Virus record (IMG/VR): IMGVR_UViG_3300046001_008732
Coordinates: 1-22,220 of that record
Strand: one strand, 5' to 3'
Source of the DNA: a virus
DNA length: 22,220 nucleotides
Shown: positions 5,301 through 12,600 of the stretch, one piece after another
Numbering within the stretch: the first letter of the stretch is position 1
Layout of the letters: the number at the start of each line of letters is the position of its first letter
Position numbers and translations under genes: made by a program
The notes under the pieces: generated by a model
What the model saw: the letters and a program-made list of their open reading frames with translations, nothing else
Database searches by the model: none
Told to the model about the DNA's origin: nothing

Positions 5301-5979
5301 AGACAACTACTATTTCACACAGGAAACAGAGGATGCAATCGTAAGATATAACGCATCCTCTGATCCTATTTATAGAGATAAGATATTTAAAAAAGAAATT
5401 TACATACCGCTTTATAAGCTATCAGAGAATATTATACATACTTTTAAATTTTACTACTTAGATGTAAATACTGTAGAAGATTTAAAATTAGACGTAGTAA
5501 GCATGTTGGTCGAAGATAAGTTACATAGGTTTGATAGTACGAATGGTGCTAAAGCATTTTCATATTTTCAAACAATAGTAAAGAGGTGGCTTATTAACTA
5601 TAATACCCGAAATTACAAGAAATTAAAGCAGATAGGGTCTTTTGAAGAGATGGAAGATTCCTATGAAGGCTATGGACTACAGGAAGTAGGTAGAAGTATC
5701 CCGCTTACCGTAGTAGTAAATCTTTTTGTAGAGAAAAGTTATAGTAATATGGAAGAACTATTTCCTAAGGAGCAAGATCAGAAAGTAGCAGATGCAATAC
5801 TAACCCTTTTTAAATCACGACAGGACTTAGAGATTTTTGGAAAAAAAGCACTATACATCTACATAAGAGAGATGACTGATTGTGAAACTCCTACTCTTAC
5901 AAGGGTAATCTCAAGACTTAAAGAGGAGTTCTATAGTTTACATAATTCGTACCAAGCAGTAGGAATAACTATTCAATAA
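5281..5979 (+). CDS. 55: gp55-like RNA polymerase sigma factor for late transcription
   Basis: The N-terminal half resembles T4-family gp55: YYFTQETEDAIVRYN at 10-24, IYIPLYKLSENIIHTFKFYY at 40-59, then HRFDSTNGAKAFSYFQTIVKR (82-102) and WLINYNTRNYKKLK (103-116). This corresponds to sigma region 2, which binds core polymerase and the -10 element. At 232 aa it is somewhat longer than T4 gp55 (185 aa). The C-terminal part (about 150-232) is helical, and I could not identify the clamp-binding tail of T4 gp55. It lies just ahead of the baseplate operon, which it is expected to help transcribe with the host core enzyme. The start at 5281 overlaps the preceding gene by 20 bases. Confidence 0.88.
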   Translation: MAKPQNKDNYYFTQETEDAIVRYNASSDPIYRDKIFKKEIYIPLYKLSENIIHTFKFYYLDVNTVEDLKLDVVSMLVEDKLHRFDSTNGAKAFSYFQTIVKRWLINYNTRNYKKLKQIGSFEEMEDSYEGYGLQEVGRSIPLTVVVNLFVEKSYSNMEELFPKEQDQKVADAILTLFKSRQDLEIFGKKALYIYIREMTDCETPTLTRVISRLKEEFYSLHNSYQAVGITIQ

Positions 5980-6012
5980 AGTATCTCCGGATATTTATAT
6001 AATAAAGATACT
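5980..6012 (+). promoter_or_regulatory. Inverted repeat and possible late promoter before the structural operon
   Basis: A perfect 7-bp inverted repeat, AGTATCT (5980-5986) and AGATACT (6006-6012), flanks an AT-rich core with ATTTATATAA (5993-6002). The right arm abuts the ATG at 6013. It could be an operator, an RNA hairpin at the start codon, or part of a late promoter. Similar ATTTATA cores occur at 2215, 2512, 8470 and 17188. Confidence 0.42.
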
Positions 6013-6360
6013 ATGGGATTAGAAACTACAATTTTCGGAAATAAGACGGTTTCCGATGTATTAAAGGAAATTTACGATAATTCAAAGAATAAATCAAAGC
6101 AAGTCAATGCATTAATTGCAGAGCTAAAACCTCTTGTAGAAAATATAGGGGATGCTACATTAGTAGTTCCTATGATTAAGGAGTATTTAGAGGTAGGAGT
6201 AAAGAATGATGAGCATTTAATAAAAATGGTAGCTCTAGTACAGAGGTTTGACGGAGGAGCAAAAGGATCAGAATCAGACTACTTCAACCCAGAAGAGCTT
6301 GCAAAACTAATGGAACAGAGTGAGGAGCTAGGTAAGCAATTAGATAAAAAAGACGAGTAA
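6013..6360 (+). CDS. Small helical protein at the head of the baseplate operon (115 aa)
   Basis: This all-helical protein contains the runs TVSDVLKEIYDNSKNKSKQVN, LIAELKPLVENIGDATLVVPMI and KEYLEVGVKNDEHLIKMVALVQRF, and an acidic end (LMEQSEELGKQLDKKDE). It has no membrane segment. I recognise it only as the kind of conserved unknown protein that accompanies gp55 and spike genes in T4-like phages. It is the first gene of the late operon, 33 bases after the sigma factor gene, and its TAA overlaps the ATG of the spike gene (TAATG). It may be a minor baseplate component or an assembly chaperone; both are guesses from position. Confidence 0.78.
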   Translation: MGLETTIFGNKTVSDVLKEIYDNSKNKSKQVNALIAELKPLVENIGDATLVVPMIKEYLEVGVKNDEHLIKMVALVQRFDGGAKGSESDYFNPEELAKLMEQSEELGKQLDKKDE

Positions 6361-7502
6361 TGGCATATAAATCACACTTAACAGCAAGAGTAGGATCGAA
6401 AGCAGGTGGCGGAAGTAAAAAAGGAAAAGGAGCAGTATACGGCAGAGTCGTGAAAACTGTTCTATCTCTCTCTGACCCGGACTGTAAGGATTCTTCTATG
6501 TTAAATGGGGTTTTTTATAGAATACCTAAAACACCTGGAGACGAATCAAATGATACAGGGATAATCGGTACAGTACTCTTTGCAAAACAAGGAAATGCTT
6601 CAATAAGAGTAATACCTATGGCAGGAGAATTAGTAGAGATAGTACCGGCACTAGGGGCAAACGCAACCTCTGGAAAAATCATGTACTGGGGTAGAATAGT
6701 AAATGTATGGAACCATCCACATCATAATGCAATACCCGATACAAAACAGCAAGATTGGGGAGATAGACTAATAGGAGGTCAGGAAGAGAAAGCAACAATT
6801 AATCCTCTTCAAGCTAATCCTGGAGATACTTTATTAGAAGGTAGATTAGGACAATCAATAAGGCTAGGAGGATTTAAAGGTACTCAGTCTAAGAATATAG
6901 ACAGCAGTAATGATGGAAAACCTATCGTACTCATAAGTAACGGGCAAGTTAAGACTGATGAAGGAGATACTCCTATTGAGGAAGATGTAAATCAAGATTA
7001 TAATTCAATATACCTACTATCCGATCATAAGTCCGACTTAAAAGCAATAACCACTAAAAGAGACTCTTACGATATACAGCCACTAGGTTCAGATCAATAT
7101 GTCGGGAATCAGGTAATAGTAAATGGAGGTAGACTTTTCTTTAATGCAAAAGAAGACTCAGCATTCATATCAGCAAAAGAATCCATAGGACTTAATGCTA
7201 GAACTTTAAATTTTGATGCAAAAGATTACGCATGTATTGACTCTAAAAAGATATACTTAGGAAAAGCAGCTAGAACAGCAAGTTCAAAAGAACCATTAGT
7301 ATTAGGTATTCAGCTAGAAAACTGGTTAACAAGTCTATTAGATACATTAGAAAGCGTAGCAATAGCTATGACTTCGGCAGCATCAATAACTGGAGGACCG
7401 GTAACACAGTTAAATGCTGCAGGCCCTGAATTAGGTGCAGTAGTAAAATCTTTAAAAACTCAAATAATATTATTTCAATCTAAAAAAGTATTTACAGAGT
7501 AA
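6360..7502 (+). CDS. 5: gp5-like baseplate central spike protein, no lysozyme domain (380 aa)
   Basis: The N-terminal part (about 25-120: AVYGRVVKTVLSLSD ... GTVLFAKQGNASIRVIPM ... GKIMYWGRIVNVW) looks like the OB-fold domain of gp5/VgrG spike proteins. The C-terminal part (about 248-300: QVIVNGGRLFFNAKEDSAFI, ESIGLNARTLNFDAKD, KKIYLGKAA) shows repeating short strands typical of the trimeric beta-helix that forms the membrane-piercing needle. T4 gp5 (575 aa) carries a lysozyme domain between these parts; here there is no room for it and no lysozyme motif, so local peptidoglycan digestion must be done elsewhere or not at all. It is coupled to both neighbours by TAATG overlaps. Confidence 0.75.
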   Translation: MAYKSHLTARVGSKAGGGSKKGKGAVYGRVVKTVLSLSDPDCKDSSMLNGVFYRIPKTPGDESNDTGIIGTVLFAKQGNASIRVIPMAGELVEIVPALGANATSGKIMYWGRIVNVWNHPHHNAIPDTKQQDWGDRLIGGQEEKATINPLQANPGDTLLEGRLGQSIRLGGFKGTQSKNIDSSNDGKPIVLISNGQVKTDEGDTPIEEDVNQDYNSIYLLSDHKSDLKAITTKRDSYDIQPLGSDQYVGNQVIVNGGRLFFNAKEDSAFISAKESIGLNARTLNFDAKDYACIDSKKIYLGKAARTASSKEPLVLGIQLENWLTSLLDTLESVAIAMTSAASITGGPVTQLNAAGPELGAVVKSLKTQIILFQSKKVFTE

Positions 7503-8479
7503 TGGCAATAGATCCACAACAGATACAGTCATCAATAGCAAAAGCTAGAGAAGCTCAGAAGAAGTTTGAAGAAACAAAAGCAAGAGTAGAGGCTGCAAAA
7601 AAGAAAGCAGAAGATACAATACGTAAAGCAAAAGCGTTACAACAAAAGATAAAGGAAACTCGAGCAGTTTTTAAAGCAGCAGGAGTAAAAGGAGGAATAG
7701 CAGCAGTTGCAGCTTCTCAAGTAGGAGGTTTAAGGGGAAAAATAGTGGCTCAAATACAGACACAAGTACTCTCAATGTTGAGTAAGTTTGTAAATGAATG
7801 TCCAAATGCAAAAGAACTACAAAAAATTATAAAGATACGAAATACTTTAATAAATCACCTAACAAGTTTTGAAAAAAGAATAGGTAAATATTCAGGTATA
7901 GCAAGTAAGTTAACAGCAACAGTACAGATTGTCAACACAGCAATAAAAATAATTACATCTATTCCTATACCTACAGCAATAATACCTCCTGGAGGAGGTG
8001 TAGGTATCCCGACTAGTGTATTAACTAAGTATAGTAATTCGTTAGTTAAGTTAAATAAAACGGTAGATAGACTACTGGGTGAAGCAGCAGCAATAACAGG
8101 GGTAATTGATACAGTTAACCCGGTAATAGTAAACTTAAAAAATAGGTTGAATTCAATAGACATAGCAATAGAACAATGTAGCCTAAATCAACCAGCAGAC
8201 TTAGTACAAATACTGGCTAACGCTCAACCACCTGAAAATACTGGAACAGAAGGTACCCCAACAGATGCTCAAGGTAATGTAGACCCTAACTACCAATACC
8301 AGGGTTATACATTAGCAATAGTAGTAGATCCTAACTCACCTACAATAGCTCCAAGGAGGTATGCAATAGCACTAGATAGAGGAGGTACTGTAAAACTAAG
8401 AGGAGAATCTTCCTTTAGTTCAGACACACAAGTACTACTGGATGAGTTGAAGTTTAAAATAGATAATCGATTTATATAA
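7502..8479 (+). CDS. Coiled-coil virion protein of the baseplate region (325 aa)
   Basis: No family match. Residues 1-55 form a long Lys/Glu/Ala-rich coiled coil (KAREAQKKFEETKARVEAAK...). Next is an Ala/Gly-rich stretch, then helical and hydrophobic segments with a Pro/Gly hinge (IPIPTAIIPPGGGVGIPTSV, about 154-173) and more helix to about 225. The end (245-325) is a beta-rich domain with PNYQYQGYTLAIVVDPNSPT and APRRYAIALDRGG. The layout of coiled coil, hydrophobic helices and a compact beta end suggests an elongated structural protein, perhaps a hub, tail-tube or tape-related component. It lies between spike and gp25, coupled by TAATG to the spike gene. Confidence 0.72.
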   Translation: MAIDPQQIQSSIAKAREAQKKFEETKARVEAAKKKAEDTIRKAKALQQKIKETRAVFKAAGVKGGIAAVAASQVGGLRGKIVAQIQTQVLSMLSKFVNECPNAKELQKIIKIRNTLINHLTSFEKRIGKYSGIASKLTATVQIVNTAIKIITSIPIPTAIIPPGGGVGIPTSVLTKYSNSLVKLNKTVDRLLGEAAAITGVIDTVNPVIVNLKNRLNSIDIAIEQCSLNQPADLVQILANAQPPENTGTEGTPTDAQGNVDPNYQYQGYTLAIVVDPNSPTIAPRRYAIALDRGGTVKLRGESSFSSDTQVLLDELKFKIDNRFI

Positions 8480-8496
8480 CAAAACTATTTATTAAT

Positions 8497-8907
8497 ATGA
8501 AGTTAGACTTATTAAAAAAACTAATTAAAGAAGCAGTAAGAGAAGCAGTTCGAGAAGAATTAGCAATAATTCTTTCTGAAGATGCAAAACCTGTACAAGT
8601 ACCAAAGCAAACTGTAACAAAATATGCAGAATATAAACCTACAGTAGCAAGACCGATTCCTACAGGAAATCCTATAACGGACTTAATGAACGAAACAAAA
8701 TACTCAATGACTCAAGGAGAGTATCAAAACTTAGTAAGCGCAACATCAGATATGGTACAAGCACCTGGATTAGGAATGCAATCAGCAGACCATCTCAGAC
8801 CAGGTCCTGAACCGGGATTAGACATATCTCAATTTGATTTTATGATGAGAGCAGGGGATATCTACAAAGCATCAGTAGCAAAAGATAAACAAAGATTCGG
8901 AGGATAA
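8497..8907 (+). CDS. Small virion-associated protein with amphipathic N-terminus (136 aa)
   Basis: The protein begins with a strongly amphipathic helix (LDLLKKLIKEAVREAVREEL), a feature common at the N-termini of small phage head and tail proteins. Pro-rich linkers follow (KPVQVPKQ, YKPTVARPIPTGNP, HLRPGPEPGLD), then short helices and the basic end DKQRFGG. I see no catalytic motif. It probably binds a partner through the N-terminal helix and is otherwise flexible. It starts 17 bases after the coiled-coil gene and its stop overlaps the gp25 start (TAATG at 8905-8909), so it belongs to the baseplate operon. The family is not recognised. Confidence 0.72.
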   Translation: MKLDLLKKLIKEAVREAVREELAIILSEDAKPVQVPKQTVTKYAEYKPTVARPIPTGNPITDLMNETKYSMTQGEYQNLVSATSDMVQAPGLGMQSADHLRPGPEPGLDISQFDFMMRAGDIYKASVAKDKQRFGG

Positions 8908-9317
8908 TGGCATTTAACGTACAGCAAATAAATCCACTAGACTTACAGCCTAGGAAAGCAATAGGGGTATCACTACCCTTCAGCTCTACTAGTGTCTTTA
9001 CGTCCACATATACTACAAAAGATGCGTTAAAATCAAACTTAATAAACTATTTTCTTACGGAAAAAGGAGAGAGGTTCTTAAATCCAAATCTAGGAGCTGG
9101 ATTAAGAAGATTGCTTTTTGATCAAATGACAGAAGATAAAAGGGAGGAAATAAACTACGTAGTTAGACAAGGAGTAGCTGAATGGTTTCCGAACGTAGAA
9201 ATACAGGAGATAGTAACAGAATACAGTCAAGATATAAATACAGTTACAGTATTCATGAAATATAGACTACTCCAAACAAACATACAAGACGAATTAGTAA
9301 TTAATTTTGAACAATAA
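8907..9317 (+). CDS. 25: gp25-like baseplate wedge protein (136 aa)
   Basis: It matches the GPW/gp25 family. The N-terminal part (IGVSLPFSSTSVFTSTYTTKDALKSNLINYFLT) leads into the hallmark EKGERFLNPNLGAGLRRLLF at about 51-70, then the helix REEINYVVRQGVAEWFPNVEIQEI and a final pair of strands (NTVTVFMKYRLLQTNIQDELVINF). In T4, gp25 (132 aa) is part of the baseplate wedge core with gp6 and gp53 and helps trigger sheath assembly. The length agrees closely. It is directly followed by gp6 with a TAATG overlap, the expected partner order. Confidence 0.93.
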   Translation: MAFNVQQINPLDLQPRKAIGVSLPFSSTSVFTSTYTTKDALKSNLINYFLTEKGERFLNPNLGAGLRRLLFDQMTEDKREEINYVVRQGVAEWFPNVEIQEIVTEYSQDINTVTVFMKYRLLQTNIQDELVINFEQ

Positions 9318-11155
9318 TGGCTCAAGATAGAGATATAAAATATGTAAATAGAGATTTTGGAGACTTCAAAACTCAGCTAGTTGAATACGCTAAGAACTAC
9401 TTTCCAGATTCTTACAACGATTTCTCTCCAACATCACCTGGTATGATGTTTATTGAAATGGCTGCTTACGTAGGAGATATACTATCTTTTTATCAAGATA
9501 CACAACTGCAGGAAACATACATACAGTATAGTAAGAACCCAGCAAACCTCTACAACCTTGCCTATATGATGGGGTATCGCCCTAAAATAACAACTCCCTC
9601 AGGAGTCGACATAGAGGTAACACATCTCGTTGGAGCCACAGCAGGAGAACCTAACTGGAATCAAGCGTTAAAAATGCCAGGAGGTACTAGGCTAAGGTCT
9701 ACAAATTCTGAACAAGTAAATTTTTATATAGAAAAACCTATAGACTTTACCTATTCAAGCTCCTACGATAATACGGCAATAGGTGTAGAAACCTTAAACG
9801 GAGTAGGGGAGCCATTGACCTTTAGATTAACTAAGACAGCTAAAGCTATCTCAGGAGAAATTAAAACTGTTAACGAGATAGTAACCTCAGTAGAGAAGTT
9901 TAAAACAATAACGATTAGTGATACAAATATAGTAGGAGTCCTTTCAATAACAGAAAACTCAGGTAATACACTCTGGTACGAAGTTCCCTTTCTAGGACAA
10001 GACACAGTCTTTGTAGACGATCCAAATACAGATCCAGATAAACAAGTTGCCCCATACAGTCTAACACTGCAGAGAGTTCCTAGAAGATTTGTAACAAGAT
10101 TTACCTCAACAGGAGACTTACAAATTCAATTTGGAGCAGGAATAACAGGTCAAGATGATTCAATACTAACACCAGACCCTACAAATGTAGGTTTAGGAAA
10201 CTCACAAGGGATCTCGAGGATAAGCTACGCATACGATCCTTCAAATTTTTTATCAACTAAATCTTACGGACTTGCACCTTCAAATACAACATTAACAATC
10301 AGGTACTTAGTAGGAGGAGGAGTTGGAGCAAATGCTCCTGCAAACACTATTAACACATTAGTAGGATACGGTGGACAGGTTACAAATGCAATAGGAACCA
10401 TATCTCCGACTGAACTAACAACAGTTACCTTTAATAATATACAAGCTGCAGTAGGAGGAAGGGATGGAGATACAGTAGATGAGTTAAGAGAAAATTCACT
10501 GAGAGCTTTTAATGAACAAGGGAGAGCAGTATCTTTACAGGATTATACAGTTAGAGCTTTATCAATGGATTCTAAATACGGATCTATTGCAAAGGTGTAT
10601 CCAACTCAAGATCAACTGACAAACCCGAATAGCTCAACAGATAGTATAGTAGACAGTAATCCGTTATCAATATCGTTATATACATTAGCGTATGATAATA
10701 ACAAAAACTTAACTAATACAACAGAAACACTACAAAAGAATTTAAAAAACTATCTAGCAGAGTATATGATGATTACAGATGCAATCAACATAAAAGACGC
10801 ATTTATAGTAAACATAGGTATAAATTTTGATATAATAATAAAACCTAATTTCTCAGGAAGAGACGTACTACTTGCTTGTACAACTAGACTAAAAGACTAT
10901 TTTGACATAACTAAGTGGAACATAAATCAACCAATAAACCTATCAAGTATATACACACTTTTAGATCAAGAAAAAGGAGTTCAAACAGTACAAAATATAG
11001 AAGTATACAACAATGTAGGAGGTACATATTCACAGTATGCATACGATATACAGGGAGCAACTAGAAATAACATAGTATACCCATCATACGATCCGTGTAT
11101 ATTCGAAATAAAATACCCAGATACAGATATTAAAGGAAGAATAACAACACTATAA
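9317..11155 (+). CDS. 6: gp6-like baseplate wedge protein, baseplate J family (612 aa)
   Basis: The start is typical of gp6 in T4-like phages: KYVNRDFGDFKTQLVEYAKNYFPDSYNDFSPTSPGMMFIE, followed by YVGDILSFYQDTQLQETYIQ and a YNLAYMMGYRPK segment. The middle carries the J-like domain around VGGRDGDTVDELRENSLRAFNEQGRAVSLQDY (about 378-410). The C-terminal part is typical for the family (PNFSGRDVLLACTTRLKDYFDITKWNINQPI). In T4, gp6 (660 aa) forms the dimeric iris that links the six wedges. The length and the adjacent gp25 gene agree with this. The baseplate ring is its site of action in the virion. Confidence 0.94.
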   Translation: MAQDRDIKYVNRDFGDFKTQLVEYAKNYFPDSYNDFSPTSPGMMFIEMAAYVGDILSFYQDTQLQETYIQYSKNPANLYNLAYMMGYRPKITTPSGVDIEVTHLVGATAGEPNWNQALKMPGGTRLRSTNSEQVNFYIEKPIDFTYSSSYDNTAIGVETLNGVGEPLTFRLTKTAKAISGEIKTVNEIVTSVEKFKTITISDTNIVGVLSITENSGNTLWYEVPFLGQDTVFVDDPNTDPDKQVAPYSLTLQRVPRRFVTRFTSTGDLQIQFGAGITGQDDSILTPDPTNVGLGNSQGISRISYAYDPSNFLSTKSYGLAPSNTTLTIRYLVGGGVGANAPANTINTLVGYGGQVTNAIGTISPTELTTVTFNNIQAAVGGRDGDTVDELRENSLRAFNEQGRAVSLQDYTVRALSMDSKYGSIAKVYPTQDQLTNPNSSTDSIVDSNPLSISLYTLAYDNNKNLTNTTETLQKNLKNYLAEYMMITDAINIKDAFIVNIGINFDIIIKPNFSGRDVLLACTTRLKDYFDITKWNINQPINLSSIYTLLDQEKGVQTVQNIEVYNNVGGTYSQYAYDIQGATRNNIVYPSYDPCIFEIKYPDTDIKGRITTL

Positions 11156-11156
11156 C

Positions 11157-12269
11157 ATGGCAGTATACAGAATATTCCCTGAAAAGGATACATTTATATC
11201 AACAGAAGTACCAACAGGTAACGCTGGAAAGGATGAAATAATTGAAATAGGAGGATATGCAGATATCGCAGATACTGGAGAAACAAACCGGTTACTAGTA
11301 CAGTATAGTACAAGTGAGATACAGGATGTACTAGCAAGTAAGATCGGAGCAGCAACATATAGTGCAAGCCTCCATCTGTATTTAGCAGATGCATATGAAA
11401 TCCCTGTAAATTATTCACTATATGCATATCCAGTATCAGGTACATGGGATGGCGGAGTAGGAAAATTTGGGGATGTACCAGTAAATACAACTGGAGTTTC
11501 CTGGCAGTATAGATTGGCTGGAGAAACAGGAGCGTGGACAACAGCATTATTTTCTACAGGCGTAACAGGTTCTTATAAAGCAGGAACAGTAGCAGGAGGA
11601 GGGACTTGGTATACAGGGTCTGCTGGCATCAATTTAGAATTTACACAATCACATACTCTTAACTCAACCAACGATGTAGATATAAATGTAACAGAAGCGA
11701 TCAAGCTATTTAATTCAGGAACAATAGGGAATAATGGGTTTATCGTAAAACTCTCTAATGATCTAGAATATAATACAACCTCCTCTATAAGATTAAAATA
11801 CTACGGCGTAGACACAAATACAATTTATCCTCCATTCTTAGAGTTCAAATGGGATGATAGCACATACAGTACAGGATCCCTTACTATTCTTTCAAATAGT
11901 CAAGCAATAGTAAACCTAACAAATAATAAAGGTAAATATGTAGATAATGGGAAACAGAGATTTAGAGTATCTGCAAGACCTAAATACCCGGTAAGATCTT
12001 TCACAACATCATCCGCATATTTAACCAACTACGCACTACCTTCCGCTTCATACTGGGGATTAAGAGATGAGAATACAGAAGAGATGGTCGTTGACTTTGA
12101 TACTAAATTTACAAAAATAAGTTGTGATTCAAATGGAGCATTTTTTGATGTATATATGGATGGTTTGCAACCTGAGAGATATTACCGTATATTGGTAAAG
12201 ACAACTCTAGATGGAAGTACTACAGTAGTAGATAATCAAAACGTATTTAAAGTAGTAAGAAATGGGTAA
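11157..12269 (+). CDS. Virion protein with N-terminal DNRLRE-like beta-sandwich (370 aa)
   Basis: Residues 1 to about 235 follow the pattern of DNRLRE-type domains. An opening FPEKDTFISTEVPTGNAGKDEIIEIGGY leads to NRLLVQYSTSEI, then SLHLYLADAYEIPVNYSLYAYPV with W-rich loops (GTWDGG, VSWQYR, GGTWYTG). After DINVTEAIKLF comes NGFIVKLSNDLEYNTTSSIRLKYYGVDT. The remaining part (about 236-370) is another beta domain with KQRFRVSARPKYPVR and ERYYRILVKTTLDG. Such domains are used for surface attachment and carbohydrate contact elsewhere; in this place it is probably a wedge or baseplate-periphery component. It starts two bases after gp6 and overlaps the next gene by eight bases. Confidence 0.75.
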   Translation: MAVYRIFPEKDTFISTEVPTGNAGKDEIIEIGGYADIADTGETNRLLVQYSTSEIQDVLASKIGAATYSASLHLYLADAYEIPVNYSLYAYPVSGTWDGGVGKFGDVPVNTTGVSWQYRLAGETGAWTTALFSTGVTGSYKAGTVAGGGTWYTGSAGINLEFTQSHTLNSTNDVDINVTEAIKLFNSGTIGNNGFIVKLSNDLEYNTTSSIRLKYYGVDTNTIYPPFLEFKWDDSTYSTGSLTILSNSQAIVNLTNNKGKYVDNGKQRFRVSARPKYPVRSFTTSSAYLTNYALPSASYWGLRDENTEEMVVDFDTKFTKISCDSNGAFFDVYMDGLQPERYYRILVKTTLDGSTTVVDNQNVFKVVRNG

Positions 12270-12600
12270 TGATATAAACATTCAGAAGACAGTTTTTAGT
12301 ACGGTAGAGTTTAATAAGGTAGTAGATAGTACGTTTAGGACATTTGTTCAACCAATTCCAGAAGAAGACACAGATACACCTGAAGAATTGTTTAGGCTGT
12401 ATGAAAAACTGTATTATGTAATAGATGTTACAGGAGATACAGATTCTCACGAGTATTTAATAAAAAAAAGCTCGGAATTAGTAACTTTTGACAGAGTTAC
12501 AGAGGATATTCAACCTTTATTAGACGAAATAGCACAATTAAGACAAGAAAACCTAGGATTAAATCAACAAATACTTACCCTAGAAACAAATATAACGTAA
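12262..12600 (+). CDS. Small baseplate-operon protein with C-terminal coiled coil (112 aa)
   Basis: The N-terminal two thirds are mixed and acidic (PIPEEDTDTPEELFRLYEKLYYVIDVTGDTDSHEYLIKKSSELV). The C-terminal part, about 82-112, is a heptad-like coiled coil (IQPLLDEIAQLRQENLGLNQQILTLETNIT). This suggests an oligomeric adaptor between wedge proteins. It overlaps the preceding gene by eight bases and ends at the base before the start of the 1148-aa gene, so all three are translated in sequence. No family recognised. Confidence 0.75.
   Translation: MGNDINIQKTVFSTVEFNKVVDSTFRTFVQPIPEEDTDTPEELFRLYEKLYYVIDVTGDTDSHEYLIKKSSELVTFDRVTEDIQPLLDEIAQLRQENLGLNQQILTLETNIT

Noticed and set aside
7855-8163. 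102-aa hydrophobic ORF on the minus strand
   Set aside because: It lies fully within the coiled-coil virion gene, has no start signals, and its hydrophobic composition is what antisense reading of Lys/Asn/Ile-rich codons gives.
8484-8496. ACTATTTATTAAT as a promoter for the gene at 8497
   Set aside because: It ends one base before the ATG, so transcription would begin inside the gene; the nearby ATTTATATAA at 8470 is a better but still weak candidate.
11194-11547. 117-aa ORF on the minus strand within the DNRLRE-like gene
   Set aside because: Shadow ORF with Leu/His/Tyr-rich low-complexity composition and no promoter; the + strand gene is well supported.
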